The notes beneath the pieces are model-generated. The model was given only the letters and a program-made list of their open reading frames with translations. It was not told the origin of the DNA and did not search any database. Of a stretch of DNA of 64,000 bases, positions 37,208 to 47,268 are shown piece by piece. The stretch spans positions 19,520,336 to 19,584,335 of the forward strand of contig CM040091.1 in NCBI GenBank assembly GCA_022496805.1. Reading direction: 5' to 3'. Source of the stretch: Pohlia nutans. Taxonomy: Eukaryota; Streptophyta; Bryopsida; Bryales; Mniaceae. Position 1 is the stretch's first letter. Each line of letters opens with the position of its first letter. A program made the translations under genes and the position numbers.

Positions 37208-40200
37208 CATTTGGTTAGAAAAGGAATATGCACTAATCAAGGGGTAATTGTGCAGGCAATGTGAAGGTGGGAAGGATTATAATGGGAGCTGCTGCCAAAC
37301 ACTTAACGCCAGTGACACTGGAGCTTGGGGGGAAGTGTCCTGTGTTTATTGACGACACTGTGGACCTCAAGGTATCATGGCTGCTTCACACACAAATATA
37401 TATTTTTGAACCTTGGATTATAGACTTCATTTCCATTTCAAGATTAGTGGTCATGGACATTTACCCAAGTCCAATGTTTATAGCACTTGCTAATAAGTCC
37501 AACCGATGAGTTGTTGGTACAGGAGATGCGATCAGATCTCTAGTTAGGGTCTAGTATCCGTAATGTTTGCTTGGTGGATTCATTCTATTGGGAGATGAAC
37601 TTTCCTACATTTGTCCTTTTTTTTACATGTTAGTGTAAATGACTATGTCATTAAGCATACGGGGATCTACGCAATTTTATACTTTGAAACGTGTATTTGA
37701 ATTTCATAGTAAGCTAGTTTGCAGGTATTAACTTCTGGAAGGGGATGGTTTAGGTGTCATCGAAGCGAATTCTGATTGGGAAGTATGGAATGAATGATGG
37801 CCAAGCTTGCATTGCCCCTGATTATATTGTGGTTGAAGAACATCTTGCACCAAAATTGGTACACTTCTTTTCCCATCCTCCTCCGTACCGTTGTTTGAAT
37901 CAGTGTTCGGGATACTTTTTGAGCCAACTAGTCAATTTCTTTTATTTTAACAAACCAATCGATTCTTTAAGAATACATCCCATATATTTCCTTTATTAAT
38001 AGTAAATATAACTATTTTTTAATCATTTAGTCCGGTTTTTTGCCTCTATTCTTGAGATTCAACTAGTTATTTTGGAAAATCAACCGGCTGACTTGTAACT
38101 AAACGCCAATTCTTCCTGGGCTCTGGTTTCAATAATATTGCAAAGTTTCTTCCTCTAGTCTTGGGGATCCCTTCTTTTTAAGGATTTCTTTAACCCTTGA
38201 AGGACCAAGGATTCATGGTTTTAAAATGACAAGTTTTATCAATCATATTGTGGAATACTATATTCTGCTCAATGGTTTTTGGTTAATTATTTTTTGGGTC
38301 CGTTGCAGATCAAGCAGTTCCAGGACACACTTGTGGAGTTCTTTGGAAAAGACCCAAGCACTTCTGTGGATCTGTCTCGTATCGTAAATAGGGCTCACTT
38401 CAAACGACTGTGCAGCCTCTTGGACGATCCCAGTACTGCGGACAAAATCGTCCATGGTGGCGAGCGAGATGAGAAAACATTGTAAGATCCTCCTCTTCGT
38501 GACCACCCTTTTCTTTTCTTTTTATTTATCATTGTTGTGCACTTTTTCAACACATCACCAACTTTGATTGAGCGCAAGTGTCTGCTTGGACTTGTTTCCA
38601 CACGAGCATCACAATTTGTTCATAATCATGCAAGATTCATCCATGAAGACAACTATTATGGGATTTTTCATCCAGGGACAGGGCTCGTTACGTCCAGTAA
38701 CCCTCTCGCCGCCTCATGGCGGCTCGAAGGTTACCTAGTTCGTAATGCGTGCAATATAAGAGTTATCCTTAAACTCATTCAAAGTGGGGTGCTGACTTTA
38801 TTTCAATGAAAACGTAGGGATGAATCTAATGAATGCGTGTTGACAAGTCATTTTTTTTAGACGGTTCAATCACTAATATGAAAGTAGCGCTTACCTGTCC
38901 GATTATGATGTTACAAAACGTCACTCAAAAAGTAGATAGGAATATGTACTAATATCAAAATGGGTATCTATACGAATGTTGAGACTATCATTGAACACCA
39001 ATCAGATAGGATATTGTGTATACCATAATATGTTTCTATATACTTGTAGAACTCTGGTACATATTAGTGTTGTGAGAAGTTTTGAGTTGAAAATTGCAAT
39101 TAAGATGATTATATTGTGCTGTGCAGATACATCGCTCCGACGTTGATAGAAAACCCTCCTTTGGACTCCCCTATCATGGCTGAGGAGATTTTCGGTCCCT
39201 TGCTGCCCATCATCACAGTAAGAATCCAAACTCAGGAAAAAAATAAAACAAAAGCTAATCTTTTAACTCAAAAAGTTTTGAACCTTACTCAAAATTGATG
39301 AAGGCCCAATTTGGCCTTCTTGGTCCCTTGGGGGGGTGGGGGTTAAGATTTCAGGTTTCAACATGAGTTAATTACAAAATAACGTGACGTAAGATTTCAT
39401 GCAGACCTTTTTGAGTGAAAAAGGATCTCATATATATGCAGAGTATGCATGTTATAACCCCTAAAGGACCAAGGATTCATGGTTTTAAAATGTCAAATTC
39501 AATTGATCATATTGTGAAACATATAATTTAGATGAGACCAAATTTTATACCACGAGAATCAGTGGACATTACACGTGTTGGTAAAAGAATAAACAAACCT
39601 GAACATAAAGAAGTGCACTTAGGACCTACTCAAAACTGCTAAAATAAACATGAGGCCCAATTTTGGTTCCTTGGTCCTTAACTTTTATGCTGAGCATTAT
39701 GACCAAGTGGGTGTTGCGTGTAGGTGAAAGATGCCAATGCAGCTATCGAGTTATTAAATGACAAGCCAAAACCACTGGCAGTCTATATATATACTACCAA
39801 CAAGGAGTACATCAAAAAGTTTACTGAAGAAACGTCGTCTGGTGCTTTGGTGGTGAACGAATGTGTATTACAAGTAAGATGAATGCCAATCCCTTATTAT
39901 ACTACTCGGTTTCAATATTTGTCTGGCAAATTTCATGTTGGTTAAAATGGAAAATTTCAGAGAAATTGGTGCAGTTTCAGTGTGAATCCTCGGGCTGTTC
40001 GACTGAAGCCTCAAATCTATATCTGTCCTAGATTTTAGACGGCTCTGGGTACTTGCAAGTTCGAGTTTTCAGAGCTCTGCACACTTTAACCCTTAAACGT
40101 CTCATGGGGATGGTATATACGTTGTCGTATAATTGAGATTTGCTACCAACAAGATACTCTAAATTGGGATCTTAAGAGCTCATTAGAACCACATCGATTT

Positions 40201-40849
40201 AAATTTCAACTTCTCATCTCAACTCAAACCCATTAAAGGTGTGAATCCATTCCAAATACAAACAAAATACACCGTATTCTACTCATTGCCATGGCACGTT
40301 CAGATGTTTAGGGGTTAATTAGTGTTATTGTTCAGGTGAATAGACCTATTCAAGATTTGAGATATTCTAAGATAGGGTAAGGATATCTTAAATTTTGGAG
40401 GGGTTTAGATTTGGGATACCTTTTATCTACACCTATATAACGTCACAAGTTTGGTGTTATGAATTTTTTCTTAAAGGAGTCATGGTTTTAAAATGAGAAA
40501 TTCTAGTGTTCATGTTGTGAAAAATATAACATGGATTAACTCTATTTATTGATCAAAATTTGGGGCTAATTTGGGACACATGTATGTATTGCAGGTCATT
40601 GTTACAGACTTGCCCTTTGGAGGAGTAGGTGAGAGCGGGATAGGTGCATACCATGGAAAGGCCTCCTTCGACTCCTTCAGCCACAAAAAGGCAGTGCTAG
40701 CCAGATCTTTGGGAGGTGACGTTCCTGCACGTTATCCTCCCTTCACTGCCTTGAAGCAAAGTTTACTTAGGGCTTTGTTGGGAGGGAAATTCTTGGACCT
40801 TGTCCTCCTTGCATTGGGCTTGAAGAAAGCTATTGACCACAATCAGTGA
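33516..40849 (+). CDS. ALDH3: Aldehyde dehydrogenase, family 3 (ALDH3), 10 coding exons
   Basis: NAD(P)-dependent oxidation of aldehydes to carboxylic acids. Exons: 33516-33716, 34847-34915, 35614-35710, 36280-36486, 37256-37371, 37754-37858, 38309-38481, 39127-39217, 39724-39873, 40595-40849. Phases join throughout, giving 487 aa, usual for ALDH3. Landmarks: SPWNFPF with oxyanion Asn119; [20 protein letters not shown] then YTGNVKVGR; LELGGK with general-base Glu214; GQACIAPDY with nucleophile Cys249; [10 protein letters not shown]; and [20 protein letters not shown] near the C terminus. The tail [15 protein letters not shown] is hydrophobic and could anchor the enzyme to a membrane, as in some ALDH3 members. 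The cofactor-binding segment reads [12 protein letters not shown] where AAGNAVVLKPSE is more usual; Lys and Glu are kept. The ATG is preceded by a GATT microsatellite. An AATAAA at 41,042 is a candidate poly(A) signal. Introns 1, 2, 3, 6, 8 and 9 carry MITEs or fragments. Confidence 0.93.
33975..34194. mobile_element. Near-palindromic MITE, family P (ALDH3 intron 1)
   Basis: A 220-bp element flanked by TA. The left arm TGGTAGAAACACCCAATTCC pairs with the right arm, whose reverse complement begins AGGTAGGAGCATCCAATTCC. The pairing continues through CAATAATTTC and TAGTCATT almost to the centre, so a transcript would fold into a long hairpin. Confidence 0.75.
34197..34353. mobile_element. Second foldback element abutting the family P copy
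   Basis: A 157-bp inverted repeat flanked by TA and sharing its left TA with the preceding element. The left arm has GCATAATGAGTCTTTTTC and TGAGTGTAATTGGTCACATA; the right arm is the imperfect complement (TATGTGACTAGTTACACTCA, GAAAAGCCTCATTCTGATG). Confidence 0.65.
34985..35494. mobile_element. TTAA-flanked MITE, family A copy (ALDH3 intron 2)
   Basis: Left end TTAACCCTTTGACGTGCC; right end (reverse complement) TTAATCCTTTAACGTCC. It is 510 bp long and shares the CATCTCGTAGTGCATGTTAT and CATCAAACATTTTATAA landmarks with the other A copies. It occupies most of the intron. Confidence 0.7.
35726..35880. mobile_element. Family C fragment (ALDH3 intron 3)
   Basis: Starts TTAACCCCTAAAGGACCAAG only 15 nt after the splice donor and runs into family C interior (TTTTGAGTAGGTCTTATA, ATCAACTCATGCAATGTTCT). 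The far end is missing. Confidence 0.55.
35967..36184. mobile_element. Near-palindromic MITE, family P (ALDH3 intron 3)
   Basis: A 218-bp element flanked by TA with ends AGGTAGTGGGCTCCAAAACC and (reverse complement) AGGTAGAGGGCTCCAAAACC. The arms continue to pair through CAAGG/CATGGTTC-AATTTCAAGAGA and further inward, giving a long imperfect hairpin. Confidence 0.8.
37111..37210. repeat. (TA)n microsatellite in ALDH3 intron 4
   Basis: About 95 bp of nearly pure AT dinucleotides with a few TATC and ATAC interruptions, ending about 45 nt before exon 5. Confidence 0.9.
38190..38278. mobile_element. Family C fragment (ALDH3 intron 6)
   Basis: TTAACCCTTGAAGGACCAAG followed by GATTCATGGTTTTAAAATGA, as in the family C copy at 39,452. 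It is truncated close to the intron's 3' splice site. Confidence 0.5.
38690..38745. other. GC-rich hairpin in ALDH3 intron 7
   Basis: CCGCCTCATGGCGG forms a stem with a TCAT loop, and outer AGTAACC/GGTTACC arms extend it. Its GC content stands out from the AT-rich intron. It has no tRNA-like boxes. Confidence 0.45.
39225..39346. mobile_element. Family C fragment (ALDH3 intron 8)
   Basis: The right part of a family C element: CTTACTCAAAATTG, GAGGCCCAATTTGG-like sequence (read GAAGGCCCAATTTGG), then CTTGGTCCCTTG and a terminal TTAA at 39,343. A G-rich run precedes the terminus. Confidence 0.45.
39452..39681. mobile_element. TTAA-flanked MITE, family C (ALDH3 intron 8)
   Basis: About 230 bp with left end (T)ATAACCCCTAAAGGACCAAG and right end (reverse complement) TTAAGGACCAAGGAACC. 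This is the most complete C copy. Its interior carries GATTCATGGTTTTAAAATG and ACCTACTCAAAACTGCTAAA. The left TTAA has decayed to ATAA. Confidence 0.6.
40085..40318. mobile_element. TTAA-flanked MITE, family D copy (ALDH3 intron 9)
   Basis: A 234-bp element with ends TTAACCCTTAAACGTCTCAT and (reverse complement) TTAACCCCTAAACATCTG. It shares interior segments with 3,368-3,603 (CTAAATTGGGATCTTAA-type and AGGTGTGAATCCATTCCAAA-type). Confidence 0.6.
40475..40555. mobile_element. Family C fragment (ALDH3 intron 9)
   Basis: GGAGTCATGGTTTTAAAATG followed by TTCATGTTGTGAAAAATATA matches the left third of family C. No terminus is preserved. Confidence 0.4.
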
Positions 40850-40959
40850 ATAGTTCCAATAGCACTTTCAATAAGCCATGTCATTCTATTTTGTGAATGT
40901 TGTGGGTGCAAACAAGTATCATGGGCCACACTACACTCAAACCTCCTTAATCTGACCAC

Positions 40960-41470
40960 TTGGGTTCCAACTTTTTTCACTATGACAATAGTTTGAATGT
41001 TTGATAATGATGTTTCAGAATGTTATTTTAGAGCAGGTCATAATAAAAAGGATGTTTGAGTGTAACTTAAAAAGATCTTGTATTGTGAAAAAAAGGGAAA
41101 TTAGGAAGAGCTCTTTGTAATACTATGGCTCGATGTATTGGTGTATAATGTATGAGCTACAAGGGTGGACGTTACCATTTGAATTTGGTACACTCATTCC
41201 TCTTCAATCTTTCTAGTGCTTGTCCGAGTCCCATCTTCTTCACTATGATAACAATTAGAATGAATGATACTCAAAATGTTATTTTAAAGATCATAAGAAC
41301 ATGGTTTTAGTGTAACTTAAAAACATCTTGTCTAAGTCGTTCCTATAGTTGTAAAGAGAAATGAAAATTAGGAAGGGCTCTATGTTATACTATGGCTCAA
41401 TGTATTTGGTGTAGAATGTATGAGTTGCAAGAGTTGATGTTACCACTTGAATTTAGTACAATCAAACCTT
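40960..41470. repeat. Tandem duplication downstream of ALDH3, about 260 bp unit
   Basis: Two diverged copies share, in the same order, TTCACTATGA(C/T)AA, AATGTTATTTTA, TTTGAGTGTAACTTAAAAA-type sequence, AAATTAGGAAG(A/G)GCTCT, ATACTATGGCTC(G/A)ATGTATT and GTTACCA(T/C)TTGAATTT. The first copy includes the candidate ALDH3 3' end, so the duplication may have copied the gene's terminator region. Confidence 0.7.
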
Positions 41471-41775
41471 TATTCTTAATTCTACATTGAATAGGGTGTC
41501 TTAAGGGGACCTCAAAATTAAAGAGACTCACTCTCTAAAATTTATCCCGTGGTAAGAAAAAAGGACTATTGGCAAAAATACAATATATGTCAAAAAATAA
41601 AAATGAAACTACCTTGTTTTTGTACAGTATTGGTAAATATTTATATAGTGTGAAATGTCAATAAATTAGTATAGGTACCATTAAGACCCTATTCAATGTA
41701 CTTGGATTTCTACTACTTTAATCTTACTACAAAGTATTCACCCATTGAGTCCCGGGGAGGTATTTGATATTCCCC

Positions 41776-42129
41776 CTAGTTTATGGTCTTTGCCCTACCA
41801 AGGGAGAGACTATGAAAACGCTTTGTTTTTAAAGAGTTATATGGTAGAACAATATAAACAAGTTGTAAAAGTAAATCTAGGGTAAATTCTAAGACAAAGA
41901 TTACGCGACTAGCCACTTGTATCTCTCTAGGTAATACTTGCCCAGACATCTTGTGCAAAGATGCTTGCTTGGTGTGAGTAATTTGCTTGCGCCAAAGCTT
42001 CTGTAGATGGCAGGGAAACCTCAAACTTTGGCTCCAAATACTAATTTTTATTGTTAGTGGGTAGTTGTTGGGCGAGACTTTGAAGCAAGTGGAACTGACT
42101 ACACCAAATATTGGTGTTGCTCCCTCCAA
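41776..42129 (-). other. 117-codon ORF, no recognised domain
   Basis: An open frame on the minus strand, with overlapping plus-strand ORFs (42,065-42,280 and 42,324-42,554). A GVVSSTCFKVSPNNYPL stretch is faintly like retrotransposon gag-type text, but nothing decisive follows. The region could hold an old retroelement remnant. Not supported as a gene. Confidence 0.2.
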
Positions 42130-42739
42130 AACAGGTGCTGCTAGGCATGCCCGAACTCTTAGAGCATTCCCAGCAATGACTAGTATTATGAAATTTCTTA
42201 TTAAAAATCAAGGTCCTCATTTGACTTGGGAAGACTTTTTGCTAGCCGGAGAGTTTGAGGCTGGTCTCATGTGGCAATGATCTACACACGTAGCGACAAA
42301 ATCAGAACTTTTTATTAAGGTTTTTGGCCAAAAACAAAGGCACTGATATTGAGATACTAAAGCTTTTAGGTGAACTTACCTGGCAGTATGGTGCAATGTT
42401 TGTGTTCACACTTTTATATATTCCTTTCACTCATGCATATGACACTGTCCAGCTTTCTGATTATATACCACTGTTACTAACAAACATGAATTCCGTTTTG
42501 CCCGTCATTGTAGGCCCCAAGCTTTCATGTATCAAAATCGAAAACAAACCGTGACCATCATGTAGGCCCTGAAGCTTTGAATCCAAACAAAAATAATAAA
42601 CACAACGTAGACCCCAATCATGCCTTGTATAAGAAACAAGAGAAAAAACACTATGTTAGGTACGCTAGAGGGACCTGATTCCGTTCACTTCAAACTCTAG
42701 TTTTCAGGTGGGTCATGTAAAGGATTGTTCTGTTGATTA

Positions 42740-43559
42740 CTCCCTCCGTCCCAAAGTTATTGTCATGTTTGAAAGTCATGTTTGAAAGTGCTTTTTTAAG
42801 TAGGTCAAAAAAATACTTCCTTGTGGCTAATTTTATTTAGATTGCAATGAACACATGCAATGTTCTTCAATCATTCTAGTGACATAAGAGTTATCCGTAA
42901 AGTGAACTTGTGTTTTTCACATTTTTGAGTGCACTATTCACACAAACTTGGAGAAACGCAAAGTAAGCCTCTGCATTTCCGGGGCACAAAACACAAGGCT
43001 GCAGAGGTGGTTTGTGTATTTTTGGAATGATAGAATATGAGATCATCTATTGTTGGCCGCGGTGAGGATGCAAAAACTGTTGAAATTAGGAGCTCGAATT
43101 CAATGGATTCCGCGAATGAGCCAGTGGAGAGTAGAGAGTAAGTCAAAAGGCCCTGTTTAGGTGCTGAAGAAGCCAGGCTGTTGGTTCCAAATCAGGCCAT
43201 CGAATGAGCCCATGCCATAATGAGGCAGGCTGTTGGAGCCTAGATAATTTGATTGGTTTAAAGCTCCTGATTCTTGGGGCGCGCTTCCAACTCAGGAGCA
43301 AAAACTTTTTTGGACCATTTCCGGTCGTAAGAAAAATTTGTGCCTGTGTTTTTCTTTAGTTACAGACACCTGCTGCCATTTCAGGGCCTGATCCTGGATT
43401 TAGAGAATCCCAGGCCCAAAACCCTCTCATTTTCTGACTTTACGGATAACTCAATAATTTGGAACCTTTTTAATCATGTTCCTTACAATATGATCAATGA
43501 AATTGGCTCAAAGAAATACCAAGCAAACAAGTTGGACAACAACTTTGGGACGGAGGAAG
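42740..43559. mobile_element. Stowaway-type (Tc1/mariner-related) MITE
   Basis: Left end CTCCCTCCGTCCCAAAGTTA; right end (reverse complement) CTTCCTCCGTCCCAAAGTTG; both are flanked by TA. CTCCCTCCGT plus TA is the textbook Stowaway terminus. The element is 820 bp, long for Stowaway, and its interior includes family C-like segments (42,790-42,890 and around 43,475-43,500), suggesting older insertions within it. Confidence 0.75.
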
Positions 43560-43565
43560 TACTAT

Positions 43566-43884
43566 TTAATCCCTAAATGTTCCAATGTCCAAAAACTGAA
43601 TCATGAACAAATTCAAAGCCTTGTAACTTTCTCATACAATTTCAAATGCCTTTCATCCAAATCATCTTTGCAAGTCTATTCGGTTCTCTACCAATTAAAG
43701 TAAATCGCTTGTGATAGGGCAATGTTGATGATATTGGAGGGGCCTCCAAATGCACATATGTCAAATTTGTTGGGTAGATTTCATGCATGCAATGGACCTC
43801 TCACGTACGTTTAAGCCATGCTAATATCTAATTTTGAGGCTAGCATCTACTTCTGTTCAAAAGGTTGGTACGTTTAAGAGTTAA
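43566..43884. mobile_element. TTAA-flanked MITE, family F, internally deleted
   Basis: Left end TTAATCCCTAAATGTTCC with the family F start (CCAAAAACTGAATCATGAAC, AAATTCAAAGCCTT). Right end (reverse complement) TTAACTCTTAAACGTACC. It is 319 bp, so much of the interior is missing. Its right TTAA (43,881-43,884) is also the left TTAA of the next element. Confidence 0.55.
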
Positions 43885-44734
43885 GCCTTTGACGCACATG
43901 CGTGCATATAATGGACAACAAACAGATTGCAACCTTTCTCTTAACTACAGTTTTTCAATCATCCAAATTTTTCTTGGTCCTTGTACTAAGGTAGAAACAC
44001 CCATTCCCGACCATGTACACAAAACCGACCACCCTAGATTCTTGCCTAATTTCTAGATTTTGATAAAAAAAAAAGATGTACCTCATTTGTACATTAGAAT
44101 ATATGATTGGTTTATGGATAACCTAGAACTTCCACTTTTATAATTTGTATTTATTCAAATAATTATCAAAAAAATTAAATTAAATATGAAAACTTCTTAA
44201 TTTCTTATTGCTAAAAGAGGAAAATACTCAAAATATTGATTCATCTATCCCAAAAATAGAGAATGTCTTAAGTGGTCGGGAATGGGTATCTCTACGTTAG
44301 TTGACTATCATTTGTATGAAATGGATCTTCAAAATAAGATATCAATGTGATTTTTTGAAAAACAACACAATTGATTTATGTCAAGTTTCATTCTTAGTTC
44401 AAAAGTGAGACCTTAAACATGATTTCCAAAATAAGTAGAATCAAATAATGGAAACCACACCATCTCGTAGTGCATGTCATTTCAATTTCATTACAATTTT
44501 TTATTTTAAATTTGTTTTAATTTGAGATATTTAATTGAATTTCCAAAGAGAACCTTGCAAAATTCATTAAAAAATATTAATTAAAAATACAATGAATCCA
44601 ACTATATAGATCATGTGATCTTCACATTGACATTCACAACTTATCTTTGTTCAACAACTCCATTTTTGGTTTTCATCAAACATTTTGTAACAAATTGTTG
44701 GAAACAGTGTTAAATTAGGACATTAAAGGGTTAA
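43881..44734. mobile_element. TTAA-flanked MITE, family A, with nested insertion
   Basis: Left end TTAAGCCTTTGACGCAC; right end (reverse complement) TTAACCCTTTAATGTCC. Removing the nested element at 43,989-44,297 leaves about 543 bp that follow the other A copies closely, including CATCTCGTAGTGCATGTCAT. Confidence 0.65.
43989..44297. mobile_element. TA-flanked family P-like MITE nested in family A
   Basis: A 309-bp element with TIRs AGGTAGAAACACCCATTCCC and (reverse complement) ACGTAGAGATACCCATTCCC, both followed by GACCA. It is flanked by TA on both sides. The uninterrupted sequence is present in the copy at 34,985 (GTGCTAGTTGACTAT), which fixes the empty site. Confidence 0.8.
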
Positions 44735-45064
44735 ACATCAATACCAAAATCGTAAAACCTGGATTAGGTGAAGATATATCAACCTATCTTCTTTGGTTGA
44801 TTTCTAGCTCCAAATCCATTGATCAATCAAAGTCTTGATTTTTGAATCATCTTTAGGTCCCGGGGAAGTCATTGTCAAGAATTTAAATAACTATGAGAGA
44901 ACAAACATAGGGTGTCTTTTATTCATTTGAGATAAAAATTATAAATTTATAGAAGTAATATAGGGTCCTATAAAACCAATTTGGAAATATTTTAGGAATA
45001 TTTTAGAATATAATTTAAATATGCTATAAATAGTATAATATTTCAATTATTTCATAGCTTCCCA

Positions 45065-45928
45065 TTAACCCTTAACTTCCTGAATCATTTTGAGCGCTTT
45101 TTGGACCCTGGTTTTTTTGGTTAGGGATACATCCTGCTCAAACTTATGTAGTTCACTTTTTTACAAAACCAACCATAAGATCTTGTAGATATGCAAGTCA
45201 CTTTTATCTTTACAAAGTTTAGTGTCAATCCGAGTTATAGGTTGCTTGGATGGGACATAAAAGTGAAGGGTACTAAAAGAAATTCATTGTTTTCTCACTG
45301 CTGAAAATAAGCTTTGATCAACTCTCTTGGGCACATACTATTTTAGAAAGTTGGTGGCTTCTTGTTATTTTGAAGATAATCAAGTTCCCTACGCATGACA
45401 ACAAGTTTTGTATTTTGGGATAAAAAATGAGTGAGAAAGAGGCCTTGACATGACATCCACTTTTTACTAGTTCACTTGTGACTTTGAGAGAAATCTTACA
45501 AATTCCTACAAATCTGATCTTCCATTGAAAAATCGGACACGATAGGTTGAAAGTACACAAAAAAACACATGTAGTAGGAAAAAGAATTTTGGAAAAAAGT
45601 GAAATCCAAGTGCAAGATTTGCATTTCAGTAGCTACACCCATTCACAAGCCGCCATGCCCAACTGGAACACGTGGCAGCTTGTCATTTGCCCATCACTCT
45701 CTTGAGTTGACTTTTCTTCCTTGGTTTTGTGACCACCCAACACTTGTGGATTTTTGTAAAATTGACAATGTGCATTTCTCCAAATCAGACTACTCCATTG
45801 GATAACTAACTCGTTTCTACACAAAATTGGCCCAAATTTTGAATCATTCGGGCACTCCTTCCTCAGGATATTTTCAGTTCTAAAAATAGCGCAATCCATT
45901 TTGGGTCGCCCACGAAGTTAAGGGTTAA
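45065..45928. mobile_element. TTAA-flanked element, family K (864 bp)
   Basis: Ends are TTAACCCTTAACTTCCTG and (reverse complement) TTAACCCTTAACTTCGTG. Minus-strand ORFs at 45,318-45,560 and 45,633-45,899 lie inside but show no transposase motif. This is the only copy of the family in the window. Confidence 0.65.
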
Positions 45929-46010
45929 ATACCCTTTGTACGCTCATATGTACCCAAAATTGACACTAAGTGACTTCCCTAAGGTTTAGGTACCCTACAA
46001 TGTTAGTTTA

Positions 46011-46328
46011 GAAGGTAGATACATATGGTTGGTACTTGGTTGTCATGGTCGGCATTGCATGCCAAATATTTAATGATTTTAGATTTCTTTTTTTAATAAA
46101 TATCAGATTTTATGAATATTCTTCAAGCTCCGCTTTTTCACCATAGGATATTTTTTATTTGAAAAAAATAATTTTCTAAAAATTTAGGCTTTTATTCTTA
46201 TAATTACATTTTGTTGATCCTAATGTCGATTGTTTCTAATTTCCTACATTTCTTAAAAATTTCACATCCTTTACATCAATTTTCGTGATAAATTTTTCTT
46301 AAAGATTTGGAATTAGGTCCCTCTACCT
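46011..46328. mobile_element. Possible diverged family P element
   Basis: Left GAAGGTAGATACATATGGTT and right (reverse complement) AAGGTAGAGGGACCTAATTC, with TA on each side. The inverted repeat beyond the first ten bases is weak. Confidence 0.4.
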
Positions 46329-46473
46329 TAAAGAGATCTTATTCCATTTCCATCTCCAATCGTGTTCACAATCCAAAACAACATTTCTATATAGCATGCT
46401 AGAACATTTGACATTTCATTGTTGTTTTGACTTGTTGGAACGACATGATTGAAATGTTGTTGTTTTCATTGTG

Positions 46474-47071
46474 TTAACCCCTAAATGCCCATCACCCTCT
46501 CCATGATTCGCAGTTTTGCAAAGATGCATCATAAAATGCAACTAAGAGGGATATTTTGAATCTTATGTATGAATAAAAGTTGTACAGAATGAATTTTAGA
46601 TTCTATCCATGATGTTAAACCTATGATTTCTATCACCAGTATTTTTGTATAAATTTTGAAATTTAAAATTTAAAATATTTGTAATTTTATTACAAACAAG
46701 ATATTGACGATTTGTAGATAAAATTCATTAAGATGAGTTGAAATGTAATAGTTTATGTGTAGTGATTTTTGGAGAATTTTTGATTGCTTGATTCTATGAG
46801 TTGGATTTTTTAAAAGCACTTTTGAACACTTTTGAATTAAGATTTTAAATTTTTTTGGTGAATCGCTGCAACAAGAAGCAACATGAAATGAGGCATAAGA
46901 TTTTCACAAATGATCCCCTTTCTAATCGGATCACACAATCATGCATGAAGCTAACTTCCTATAAAATCTATAGTAAATAAATCCACACTACAAAAAGTTT
47001 ACAAAGGATGAGAAAATTGGATGAATTATGTACATCGTTCAAAAAATGCAAGTTTGGACGTTTGGGGTTAA
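46474..47071. mobile_element. TTAA-flanked MITE, family B copy 1
   Basis: Ends are TTAACCCCTAAATGCCC and (reverse complement) TTAACCCCAAACGTCC. It is 598 bp and aligns along its length with 51,816-52,390 (AAGATGCATCATAAAATG, TGTAGTGATTTTTGGAGA, CCCCTTTCTAATCGGATCAC). Confidence 0.7.
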
Positions 47072-47268
47072 AACGACATTCCAATATTGTTCTGAATGTC
47101 GATCTAAATCACTCTACCCACTTGTGGTTTCCTTCAAAACAATCCATTCCACACTTGTTCATTCCCAACTTCAAAATTAAATACATCGACTAATTAGGTT
47201 CTTGTTTTTGGGTCATGGTACCCCTACAAGGTTGGTTATTGTATAGTATGAACATGAATTTGCTGTTT

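Noticed and set aside
37029..37247. 72-codon ORF rich in Tyr and Ile
   Set aside because: It is a translation of the (TA)n microsatellite in ALDH3 intron 4.
38690..38745. Possible tRNA gene in ALDH3 intron 7
   Set aside because: It has a good hairpin but lacks A and B boxes and a cloverleaf.
41776..42554. Possible retrotransposon gag fragment
   Set aside because: Only a vague resemblance in one short stretch on the minus strand, with conflicting plus-strand ORFs and no LTR or primer-binding site.
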